A DNA stretch of 43,480 bases, taken from NCBI GenBank assembly GCA_021794475.1, contig JAJYQS010000006.1, positions 1-43,480 of the forward strand, written 5' to 3'. The notes beneath the pieces were generated by a model. It was not told the origin of the DNA and did not search any database. It was given only the letters and a program-made list of their open reading frames with translations. A program made the translations under genes and the position numbers. Shown piece after piece: positions 35,501 through 42,188 of this stretch. Numbering within the stretch: position 1 is the stretch's first letter; each line of letters starts with the position of its first letter. The stretch is from a bacterium (lineage in GTDB: Bacteria; SZUA-79; Acidulodesulfobacterales; Acidulodesulfobacteraceae).

Positions 35501-36466
35501 CAGCTTGATTCCTATTTAGAAAAAATAAAAATTACTATTGAAGAAAAAAATTTAATTTCAGAAAAATTAAGACGTGAAAAAAATGATACTGAAAAGAAAA
35601 GAGAAAATTCGTTAACATATATTCAAATGTTTGAAGAAAAACTCAATGAACTGAATGTTTACGGTTTTACAGACGAGGAAACCGAAAAATATATTGTTCA
35701 ATTTAAAGAAACAGGCGATAAATTTTGCGATATCAATGATTCTGAGCTTAAAAAAACTATTATTAAACTTAAAAATGAAATAGACGGCGCAGGTAATATT
35801 AATATGAACGCATCTGAAGAGTATACAGAGGTATTAAACAGACTTAGCTTCTTATCGTCGCAAAATAATGATTTAAATGAATCAATAAAATCATTAGAAG
35901 ATATAATAAAAAAATTAGATACTGTTTCAAGAGAAAAATTTAATTCTGATATGACTAAATTTAAAGAAAAATTTAATGAACTTTTTAATTATCTATTTGG
36001 CGGAGGTCATACCGATATCGTAAGTGTAAGGCATAAAAGTTCGCCTGCCGCAGGCAATATGGACGGCGAACACCTTTTATCGGACAATATCGCGTCATAT
36101 TCCGATATAAACGGCGGCAGTGCGGCAGATGTTGCAGGGATAGAAATAAATGTGCAGATACCGGGGAAGAAATTATCAGGGCTTAACCTTCTGTCGCAGG
36201 GTGAAAAAGTACTAGTTACGGTTAGCCTTATTTTTGCTATTTTTCTGGTAAAGAAAAGTCCGTTTTGTGTTATAGATGAAGTTGACGCACCGTTAGACGA
36301 TGCAAATAATGCCAGATTTAATAAATTGATAAAAGAAGTTTCTAATTCATCGCAGATTATTATTGTTACGCACAATAAAAAAACTATGGAAATAGGCAAT
36401 TATATTTTTGGAATTACGGCTAAAGAACCCGGCATTTCCAAAGTTGTTTCCGTAACTATTAATTAA
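32600..36466 (+). CDS. smc: Chromosome segregation ATPase SMC
   Basis: SMC dimerises and with ScpAB organises the chromosome. The 1288-residue protein is longer than the usual ~1180. The N-terminal head has the Walker A GPNGCGKSN (about 31-39) and the EEASGVIKFKNQKK region; two long coiled coils flank a hinge at about 524-760 (FNILGSLGDILEV to SHDGTIFLSSGF). The C-terminal head has the signature LLSQGEKVL and Walker B FCVIDEVDAPLDDAN. The signature differs from the common LSGGE by Gly to Gln. An Asn/Asp/Lys-rich insert of about 38 residues (642-679) lies in the hinge. ScpA and ScpB are not in the window. Confidence 0.96.
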   Translation: MKLKYIELQGFKTFPDKAKIQFDEKISVIVGPNGCGKSNIVDAVRFIAGEQNLKELRLKNMNELVFNGSASKSKKASTVAVAKGVFLNDGEIDFRYKDFPEIAAERRHYKDGESEYRLNGIIVPYREYVNFFIESGISFKFYSILDPLKISSILNYKPEEMRLLFEEASGVIKFKNQKKIALRKLENTNANLARIQDIYNEVEKQEKALKTQSDELERFKKISEEKRYCEFILYDRARSKAISSIDENNKAVEKFNAGIQNLDSQLILNENLIIKEKTYFNELNEKFKLQTDSKNKLIIEISGINSDIKHAEEKLAMLNAEKIKKGNELKESETFKSRNILKLEDLKHKKEESESAFKKNQEAASSINNEIKQKKKYTEEIKNEIEILNDDILKTVERSQMLNNRIAFNQKNIAAYSSRISNSEQLINKVMQEITGDEDLFNSKNNLANSIAYTLNELESKLKLKNEELGIVVKQAEELRLVHGKYEKELIGLKSHESRLLEFLEQHEGFSEGSKKLLDKSDKFNILGSLGDILEVSDGYEKIIWEAAGDKLETILITDIEDAKNAAAYLNLNDSGAAKLYVLGNAVNNNKFAGINSCNDVRCHAEGEGCEIKDLEIKGLINDLKLLPLKDKIKINFIEKRNDNISNNNNSNSESNTAAAENKDNRNNNDNKNKKNEDDAGFDSIFNNTIIEKLAVDFYYTENTDLVFDYIKNKGCFPEINIVSHDGTIFLSSGFIKAGKDKKTENENILLNKNKLAQLKANISAAEYVLNQKTSEILIKEKSIKEINKETENIKAAVQSNKILKITEENDIKHINGRIIKSKERLNILKKELENIKADKNKLEDETEQSRHELENLEIILFEQNIQKKELDKKLIAYEDEYEEIKEQEVKLRIKLSSSENNLLYLDKEIKNIKSGIKSGIFRYNKIKNEIDELDKTAETIKKNIFVKKNKIDELNIKLIKISDDIKQLDSYLEKIKITIEEKNLISEKLRREKNDTEKKRENSLTYIQMFEEKLNELNVYGFTDEETEKYIVQFKETGDKFCDINDSELKKTIIKLKNEIDGAGNINMNASEEYTEVLNRLSFLSSQNNDLNESIKSLEDIIKKLDTVSREKFNSDMTKFKEKFNELFNYLFGGGHTDIVSVRHKSSPAAGNMDGEHLLSDNIASYSDINGGSAADVAGIEINVQIPGKKLSGLNLLSQGEKVLVTVSLIFAIFLVKKSPFCVIDEVDAPLDDANNARFNKLIKEVSNSSQIIIVTHNKKTMEIGNYIFGITAKEPGISKVVSVTIN
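34523..34636 (+). repeat. Low-complexity Asn-rich insert within smc
   Basis: This stretch encodes residues about 642-679 of SMC, made almost only of N, S, K, E, D and a few A/T, largely through AAT, AAC, GAT and AAA codons. The reading frame stays open throughout. It sits in the hinge region between recognisable hinge strands, so it is probably a disordered loop. It looks like an expansion by slippage. Confidence 0.75.
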
Positions 36467-36548
36467 ATAATTAAAGAAAATTTAAACCGGTTATTACAAT
36501 AAGCAAGCATAGTATAGTTAAACTTATATTAAAAAGGAGTTTTCAAAA

Positions 36549-37460
36549 ATGAAAATTTTTGATAAATTTAAGAATTTTAGTCAGGCGTTAAAAAAAACTA
36601 AAAATAGTATTTCCGAAAAGTTCAATACTATATTCAGTTCCTCAAAACTTGATGATAATTATATAGAAAAAATAGAAGAAGTTTTAATAACATCAGATAT
36701 TTCTTTTGAAGCATCAAGCGAAATAATAGAAGATTTAAGAAAAACGGTTGCAAAAGAAAAAGAATTGAATCCCGATAAAATTCAGAGCGCCTTGAAGAAA
36801 GTCGTTAAAGATAAAATATCTAAAGATTTCCCCCCTATTGATTTTAATAATAAAAAAACAATATTCTTAATTGTCGGAGTAAACGGCGCAGGCAAAACAA
36901 CGACTGTCGGAAAGTTGGCGAATTTTTATAAGAATGAAGGAAGAAATGTTTTAATTGCGGCTTGCGATACATTCAGAGCGGCAGGCACAGAACAGATGGA
37001 AATATGGGGGGAAAAAACAGGTATTCCGGTAGTAGTCGGGAAAGAAAATCAGGACCCTGCTTCGGTGGCGCATGACGCATCTATAATGCTTAAAGAAAAA
37101 GATTTTGATGTCTTATTAGTTGATACGGCCGGAAGGCTTCATAATAAAAAACATTTGATGGATGAGCTTGCTAAAATTAAAAGAACTATTTCTAAAGCTG
37201 CCGGAATTCCGCCGCAAGAAACTATTATAGTTATAGATGCCAGTTTAGGACAAAATTCTATTGCGCAGATAGAACAGTTTAAAAAATTAATAGATGTTTC
37301 AGGTATAATAATAACCAAGCTTGACGGTTCTGCAAAAGGCGGTATAATCATAGATGCAATTTCAAAATTAGACCTTCCTGTCAGGTTTATAGGAACAGGC
37401 GAAACAATAGACGATATATCCGAGTTTTCATCTGAAATGTTTGTTGATAATATTTTTTAG
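36549..37460 (+). CDS. ftsY: Signal recognition particle receptor FtsY
   Basis: FtsY is the SRP receptor GTPase that hands ribosomes to SecYEG. The 303-residue protein has the helical N domain (about 1-95) without the long acidic A domain of E. coli, and a full G domain: P-loop GVNGAGKT (110-117), the CDTFRAAG motif (139-146), DTAGR (192-196), TKLDGSAKGG (256-265) and GTGE (282-285). A basic amphipathic N terminus (KIFDKFKNFSQALKK) is suited to membrane binding. AAAAAGGAG precedes the ATG. Confidence 0.97.
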   Translation: MKIFDKFKNFSQALKKTKNSISEKFNTIFSSSKLDDNYIEKIEEVLITSDISFEASSEIIEDLRKTVAKEKELNPDKIQSALKKVVKDKISKDFPPIDFNNKKTIFLIVGVNGAGKTTTVGKLANFYKNEGRNVLIAACDTFRAAGTEQMEIWGEKTGIPVVVGKENQDPASVAHDASIMLKEKDFDVLLVDTAGRLHNKKHLMDELAKIKRTISKAAGIPPQETIIVIDASLGQNSIAQIEQFKKLIDVSGIIITKLDGSAKGGIIIDAISKLDLPVRFIGTGETIDDISEFSSEMFVDNIF

Positions 37461-37520
37461 ATTTTTTTATAATTTTTTATATATTTAGATTTGCTTTTAT
37501 AGTTTAATTCTTATATTATA

Positions 37521-37554
37521 TTTAAAAAAATAAATAACAGTTTATTTTTTTAAA
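37521..37554 (+). terminator. AT-only hairpin after ftsY
   Basis: TTTAAAAAAATAAA (37521-37534) and TTTATTTTTTTAAA (37541-37554) form a perfect 14-base stem with loop TAACAG. The right arm carries a run of seven T, so it can act as an intrinsic terminator on the + strand, though the stem has no G-C pairs. It lies 60 bases after the ftsY stop. The rest of the gap to purM shows an AAGGA ribosome binding site only. Confidence 0.5.
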
Positions 37555-37620
37555 GATTGTACTATTGCAAAGCTCGAATTTTATCAAAATTAATTTTAAT
37601 TCTTAAGGATATCAATAATA

Positions 37621-38712
37621 ATGGATTATAAAAATGCAGGCGTGGACATAGAAGCCGGAAAAATTGCAGTTAATTCAATATCAAATATAGTAAAAAGTAC
37701 TTTCAGGGATGAAGTTGTAGATAATTTTGGGTCATTTGGTTCTTTATTCTCTCTTTCGAACTTAATTTTAAAATATAAAGAGCCTATTTTAGTATCAGGT
37801 ACCGACGGTGTGGGGACAAAACTGAAAATAGCTTTTGACGCAAATAAGCATGATACGATAGGGCTTGACCTTGTAGCTATGAGCGTTAATGATATAGCAT
37901 GTCTTGGAGCAGAACCGCTTTTTTTCTTAGATTATATTTCTACCTCTAAATTAAATCCTGCGGCTATAAAAGAAATTATTACAGGTATTGCGGAAGGATG
38001 CAAAATCGCGGGTTGTTCTTTAATAGGCGGAGAAATGGCAGAAATGCCTTCTTTTTATAAAAATAATGAGTATGATCTTGCGGGATTTGCCGTGGGTATA
38101 GTTGACAAAAATTCAGTTATAAACGGTCTTAACATTAAAGAAGGCGATTCTATAATAGGCATTGCTTCGAGCGGTTTACATTCAAACGGCTATTCCCTGG
38201 CGCGTAAAATAGTATTTGATTTGATGTCCTTAAGTATTGACGATAAATTTTTAAGCGACGGCACAACTCTGGCGGATGCTTTATTGGAGCCGACTATTAT
38301 ATATTCGGGTCTTGTCGGCAAATTGGTAGAAAAATTTGAAGGAAGACTGAATATTAAGGGCGTAGCGCATATTACCGGAGGAGGCATACCTGAAAATCTG
38401 GCAAGGATTGTACCGGAGAGGGTAATAGCCGAAATTGATAAAAATTCCTGGCAGCTGCCTGAGATTTTTAATATACTAAAAGAAAACGGAAAAATAGAGG
38501 AAGATGAATTCTATAGAGTTTTTAATTGCGGAATAGGTATGATAATAGTCGTTAATAAAGATTTTGAAGATGAAGTTGTTAACTTTATCAATAATTTTAA
38601 TAAGTTGAATTTTACAGATAACCGAAATAAAAAACTATATAAATCATTTAAAATAGGGAACATTGTTAAGTCTGATTATATGAAAACAGAGATTAAAGTA
38701 AAATTTATTTAA
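37621..38712 (+). CDS. purM: Phosphoribosylformylglycinamidine cyclo-ligase
   Basis: PurM (AIR synthetase) closes the imidazole ring in purine synthesis. The 363-residue protein begins YKNAGVDIEAGKIAVNSI and has the ATP site SGTDGVGTKLKIA, VNDIACLGAEPLFFLDYI, GGEMAEMP, IASSGLHSNGYSLAR and HITGGGIPENL, all family hallmarks. CTTAAGGAT lies upstream of the ATG. purN follows after 27 bases, the common purMN pairing. Confidence 0.97.
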   Translation: MDYKNAGVDIEAGKIAVNSISNIVKSTFRDEVVDNFGSFGSLFSLSNLILKYKEPILVSGTDGVGTKLKIAFDANKHDTIGLDLVAMSVNDIACLGAEPLFFLDYISTSKLNPAAIKEIITGIAEGCKIAGCSLIGGEMAEMPSFYKNNEYDLAGFAVGIVDKNSVINGLNIKEGDSIIGIASSGLHSNGYSLARKIVFDLMSLSIDDKFLSDGTTLADALLEPTIIYSGLVGKLVEKFEGRLNIKGVAHITGGGIPENLARIVPERVIAEIDKNSWQLPEIFNILKENGKIEEDEFYRVFNCGIGMIIVVNKDFEDEVVNFINNFNKLNFTDNRNKKLYKSFKIGNIVKSDYMKTEIKVKFI

Positions 38713-38739
38713 AATAAAAATAAAAATAAAAGTAAAAAT

Positions 38740-39384
38740 ATGAAAAATTTTCATAAAAATATAATAATACTCGCTTCAGGCAACGGAACAAATGCTGTTA
38801 ATATAATTAATTATTTTTCAAATAAAAATACTTTATCCGATTCTAATCCACCCAATATCAGCATTAAGGCATTAGTATGCAATAACCTAGACGCCCCAGT
38901 ACTCAATAAAGTAAAAAATATGAACGAGGATATAAAGTTATGCTGTATTCCTTTCAACAAAGCAGCTGAAAGAGCTTCATTTGAAGAAGAATTAGCGGGT
39001 ATAGTTGATGAATATAAAATTGATTATATTATACTTGCAGGTTTTATGAAGATATTATCTGATGATTTTGTATTAAAAAATTTAAATAAAATAATAAATA
39101 TTCATCCTTCGTTATTGCCTGCTTTTAAAGGGAAAAATGCTATTAAAGATGCTTTCGATTACGGAGTAAAAATAACCGGTGTTACCATACATTTTGTAAT
39201 ACCGGCAATAGATTCAGGTCCGATAATACTTCAGGAACCCGTTATTATTGAGGAGAATGATACCGTTGAACTTTTAGAAGAAAAAATTCACAAATTAGAA
39301 CATAAAATGTATATTAAAGTCATTGAATTAGTTTCATGCGAAAAAATAAAAATTGCGGATAATAAAGTAAAAATATTTAAATAA
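38740..39384 (+). CDS. purN: Phosphoribosylglycinamide formyltransferase 1
   Basis: PurN transfers a formyl group from 10-formyl-THF to GAR. The 214-residue enzyme has the phosphate loop SGNGTN (13-18), the catalytic N120-x-H122 in INIHPSLLPAFKG, and Asp158 in AIDSGPIILQ. The gap before it is a short A-rich tandem sequence with period six (AAAATA repeated) rather than a Shine-Dalgarno. It is convergent with the response regulator gene 59 bases downstream; no clear terminator separates them. Confidence 0.95.
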   Translation: MKNFHKNIIILASGNGTNAVNIINYFSNKNTLSDSNPPNISIKALVCNNLDAPVLNKVKNMNEDIKLCCIPFNKAAERASFEEELAGIVDEYKIDYIILAGFMKILSDDFVLKNLNKIINIHPSLLPAFKGKNAIKDAFDYGVKITGVTIHFVIPAIDSGPIILQEPVIIEENDTVELLEEKIHKLEHKMYIKVIELVSCEKIKIADNKVKIFK

Positions 39385-39443
39385 TAATATAGCGAAGGTG
39401 TTGATATACTTACTACTTACTCCCCTAGCTAAAGAAAAAATTA

Positions 39444-40190
39444 TTAATCTTCATTGATAAATCTATAACCTGCGCCTCTTACGGTGTCTATAAATTTAAC
39501 GTTTTTGTCTATCTCAATGTTTGAGCGGAGTCTGCGGATATGTACATCCACTGTTCTCGGCTCTACAAATGAATCATTTCCCCATATGTTGTCCAATAAT
39601 TTTTCTCTTGAAAAAACCTCCCCTGCGTAAGTCATCAAAAATACAAGCAGTTTGAATTCGGTAGGACTCAGTTTTATTTCCTGATTTTTAACTGTTACAC
39701 TATGTTTTGGTACATTAACGGTTATATTTTTAAAATTAAATTCACTTTGTTTTGATATCTTTCCGCTGTCTATGTCTATCAGGCGATTTGACGTATTTAT
39801 ATATGTTCTCTTGAAGATAGCTCTTATTCTTGCAATAAGTTCATTTACTGAAAAAGGTTTTGTCATATAATCTTCTCCGCCGGCTTCGAATCCAAGAATT
39901 TTGTCCACTTCTTCCTGCTTAGCGGATAAAAATATAATAGGGATTGCGCTGATTGCGCTATTAGCTTTAATTCGTTTACAAACCTCATATCCCGTTAAAT
40001 CAGGAAGCATTAAATCAAGAATAATCAAATCAGGTTTTGTTAATTCGGCGAAATGTATGCCATCGTAGCCGTTTAAAGCAAATTGAATATTGTAGCCGTC
40101 TTTTGCGAGATTGTATTTTAATAATTCTATAAGATCTATTTCATCGTCTATTACTAATATATTGCCTTTTATAGAATTATCGTTTGTCAT
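39444..40190 (-). CDS. PhoB/OmpR-family response regulator
   Basis: The 248-residue protein has a receiver domain (about 10-125) with the acidic pair D15-D16, phosphoacceptor D59 in LIILDLMLPD, Ser89 and Lys111 (KPF), and a winged-helix DNA-binding domain (about 155-245) ending RGAGYRF. Residues resemble the PhoB branch, but no histidine kinase (PhoR-like) or Pst/PhoU genes are adjacent, so the signal is unknown. It is divergent from the metal exporter gene. On the minus strand an 8-base dyad (40195-40202/40206-40213) lies just upstream of its ATG and there is no strong Shine-Dalgarno. Confidence 0.93.
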   Translation of the reverse strand: MTNDNSIKGNILVIDDEIDLIELLKYNLAKDGYNIQFALNGYDGIHFAELTKPDLIILDLMLPDLTGYEVCKRIKANSAISAIPIIFLSAKQEEVDKILGFEAGGEDYMTKPFSVNELIARIRAIFKRTYINTSNRLIDIDSGKISKQSEFNFKNITVNVPKHSVTVKNQEIKLSPTEFKLLVFLMTYAGEVFSREKLLDNIWGNDSFVEPRTVDVHIRRLRSNIEIDKNVKFIDTVRGAGYRFINED

Positions 40191-40305
40191 AGTTTAATTA
40201 TTTGTAATAATTATGTTTAATTCTTTTTAAAGAATGATATTAATTCTAAAACAAAATTTTATCATTGTCAAATTTTTATCAGTTTTTGCGCTGTTTTGTA
40301 TTTTA

Positions 40306-40328
40306 GCTAACTGCATACTAAAGTTAGC
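40306..40328. promoter_or_regulatory. Dyad in the divergent regulator-exporter region
   Basis: GCTAACT (40306-40312) and AGTTAGC (40322-40328) form a perfect 7-base inverted repeat with a 9-base spacer, just upstream of the -35 box of the exporter promoter. It is the least AT-biased word in this 234-base intergenic stretch. It could be a binding site for a regulator of either gene. Confidence 0.4.
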
Positions 40329-40340
40329 GATTTTGATTTG

Positions 40341-40370
40341 TTGCCAATATTATAAATCTTTTGTTATAAT
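40341..40370 (+). promoter_or_regulatory. Predicted promoter for the cation exporter gene
   Basis: TTGCCA (40341-40346), an 18-base spacer and TATAAT (40365-40370) form a good sigma-70 promoter, with a start near 40377. This position argues against a TTG start at 40380, which would leave almost no leader, and in favour of the TTG at 40425. Confidence 0.55.
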
Positions 40371-40424
40371 ATAAGCTATTTGTTAATTTTATATTCAGAT
40401 TTTATACTCAGGTTAAATAATATT

Positions 40425-41342
40425 TTGAAAGCTTTTTTAAACAGAGAACAGGTATTTATTAAATTACGTTTAATATCTTATATAGGTATTGCCGTAAACG
40501 TTGTTCTAACAGTATTAAAATTTATTGTTGGAATAACGGGACAATCGGAAGCTCTTGTCGCAGATGGGTTTAATTCTCTTGCGGACATTTTTGCCGGTTT
40601 TGTTGTCTATATATCTTTCAAAATTTCAAAAAAACCGCAGGATAAGGAACATCCATACGGTCATGCAAAAGCTGAAATGATTGCCACTTTTATAGTAGCG
40701 TTAATCTTATTCGGTTTTGGTTTTTTTGTCGTTGCCATATCTGCATTAAAGTTATATTACGGTATTTCAGAAAAACCCGCTATTGATACGTTATTTGTTG
40801 CGCTGGCAACTATTATTATAAAAGAGATACTTTATTTATGGACGTTAAAATGGGGTCATTTACTTAAATCAACAGGGCTTATCGCAACTGCCTATGACCA
40901 CAAAAGCGATGTAATGGCATCTGCCGCAGTTGTAATAGGTATAGTGTCGGCAAGGCTGGGCTATACCTTTATGGACCCTCTTGCAGGTTTAATAGTGAGT
41001 GTATTTATTTTCAGACTGGCTATAAAATTAATTAAAGAATCTGTCGGCAATCTTATGGATGAAAGTCCCCCCGCTTCGGTTGTCGCAAGAATCCGAAAAG
41101 TTATAAAAAACATTAAAGGAATAGAAGACATAACAGATCTCAGGGTAAGAAAATCCGGCCCGTATATATATGTTGACGTCAATATAGAGGTCGATTCTTC
41201 GTTAACCGTAAAAATGGCGCATGATATTGCAGAAACGGCAAAAGATGAACTTATTATGTCAAATCCTTATATAAATGATGTCATGGTTCATATTAATCCT
41301 TACGACAAAAATAAATATAGCCGTAAATTTTTAAAAATATAA
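40425..41342 (+). CDS. Cation diffusion facilitator, predicted Mn2+ exporter (MntE-like)
   Basis: CDF proteins export divalent metals in exchange for protons as dimers. The protein has about six membrane helices and a C-terminal cytosolic domain. The metal site is N50-x3-D54 in TM2 (NSLAD) and D158-x3-D162 in TM5 (DHKSD). In the family, Zn transporters have HxxxD/HxxxD and YiiP has DxxxD/HxxxD, whereas N-D-D-D is typical of bacterial Mn exporters (MntE), so Mn2+ is the best guess. The open frame extends to TTG 40380, but TTG 40425 (MKAFLNREQVF) fits the promoter better; no ATG is available. It is divergent from an orphan response regulator. Confidence 0.85.
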   Translation: MKAFLNREQVFIKLRLISYIGIAVNVVLTVLKFIVGITGQSEALVADGFNSLADIFAGFVVYISFKISKKPQDKEHPYGHAKAEMIATFIVALILFGFGFFVVAISALKLYYGISEKPAIDTLFVALATIIIKEILYLWTLKWGHLLKSTGLIATAYDHKSDVMASAAVVIGIVSARLGYTFMDPLAGLIVSVFIFRLAIKLIKESVGNLMDESPPASVVARIRKVIKNIKGIEDITDLRVRKSGPYIYVDVNIEVDSSLTVKMAHDIAETAKDELIMSNPYINDVMVHINPYDKNKYSRKFLKI

Positions 41343-41360
41343 TTTATAAATTTAGCTTTG

Positions 41361-41385
41361 ATGATAAAAATCATATTTTATTTAT
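41361..41385 (+). terminator. Weak terminator-like hairpin after the exporter gene
   Basis: ATGAT-AAAA-ATCAT (41361-41374) is a 5-base stem followed by ATTTTATTTAT, 18 bases after the stop. The short stem makes it a weak candidate. The rest of this 176-base gap is AT-rich with no clear promoter boxes, but a strong AAAGGAGAGG ribosome binding site ends it. Confidence 0.3.
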
Positions 41386-41518
41386 TAAAGTTGTTTTAAC
41401 ATTAAAATAATATGCAAACAATATTAAATATTAATTTAATTTAATAATGATAATTTTGTAGAATCAAAATAGAATATACAATATAATACATATAAAATAA
41501 TAAAGGAGAGGTGTAAAA

Positions 41519-42070
41519 ATGGATATTTATCTTCAAATAAAAAATAAAAGGGGGGAAATGTTCAAGATTGTTAATTTTAGCAGAGAAGAATATTTTTTAT
41601 CCTACAAAGAACATCTTAGAAAAATAATTAATGAGAGCGATTACCCTATTTTTTTTAATGATTTTAGAGCCGGCAATTATATGGACACTAAACAGATTAA
41701 ATTGTTAATTAATGAAGTTAAAAATATTGCAAAAAAACTTGGTAAAGATCTCGAAGACTATAAAACCATGATTGAAAAAAGAAGTCAAATCGAAAATAAT
41801 ATTTTCGATCATTCCTCGATTAAGAATATTATGCTTATAGGAAAAAAAAGATTGAAAGAGGCTGCGGATGAATTTGACGAGCAGGAGCTAAAGGAGCAGC
41901 TTGATTATATAGATGAAAATATTAAAAAACTTAATGAAGCAGAAGAATATTTAAACATTGAAAGAGGGAAATTAAAATTTTTATTTGATATAGAACTTTT
42001 ATTTGATACTTTAATGGAAGCTAAAAATTGCTCATCCGGAATTTATCTCAAAACAAGCGGAACAGATTAA
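41519..42070 (+). CDS. Unrecognised protein, mostly helical
   Basis: A 183-residue protein I do not recognise. It has no signal peptide or membrane segment, so it is probably cytoplasmic. Residues about 1-60 look mixed alpha/beta (DIYLQIKNKRGEMFKIVNF) and residues about 65-160 are charged and heptad-like (KLGKDLEDYKTMIEKRSQIE; LKEQLDYIDENIKKLNEAEE), suggesting a coiled coil. It contains a single cysteine near the C terminus. The AAAGGAGAGGTG before the ATG is among the best ribosome binding sites outside the ribosomal genes, so it is probably well expressed. It is convergent with an NtrC-type regulator; the stop codon lies inside the first copy of a direct repeat. Confidence 0.75.
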   Translation: MDIYLQIKNKRGEMFKIVNFSREEYFLSYKEHLRKIINESDYPIFFNDFRAGNYMDTKQIKLLINEVKNIAKKLGKDLEDYKTMIEKRSQIENNIFDHSSIKNIMLIGKKRLKEAADEFDEQELKEQLDYIDENIKKLNEAEEYLNIERGKLKFLFDIELLFDTLMEAKNCSSGIYLKTSGTD

Positions 42071-42157
42071 TTAAGCATAACTTTAAATAAGAAGTCTCGG
42101 GCGTCATCTTATATTTCTTTAATCTGACTTATTAATTAAGCATAACTCTTAAATAAG
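42066..42157 (+). repeat. 26-base direct repeat in the convergent gap
   Basis: The stretch 42066-42091 is repeated at 42131-42157 with one inserted base. Both share the core ATTAATTAAGCATAACT and end in TTAAATAAG. The first copy includes the stop codon of the upstream gene. Each copy also has a small internal dyad (TTAAG-N7-CTTAA in the second). The spacer of 39 bases holds no hairpin with a U-tract. Confidence 0.75.
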
Positions 42158-42188
42158 TAAGACGGTATATATTGTTTAATTGTTTAGT

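Noticed and set aside
38713-38739. A-rich tandem AAAATA units before purN, considered as a slippage-based phase-variation tract
   Set aside because: Only about three imperfect units are present in an already A-rich gap, and the tract lies outside the reading frame, so there is no support for phase variation.
40380-40424. The longer start (TTG 40380) of the cation exporter
   Set aside because: It begins only about three bases after the predicted transcription start, with no ribosome binding site; the TTG at 40425 gives a more usual N terminus.
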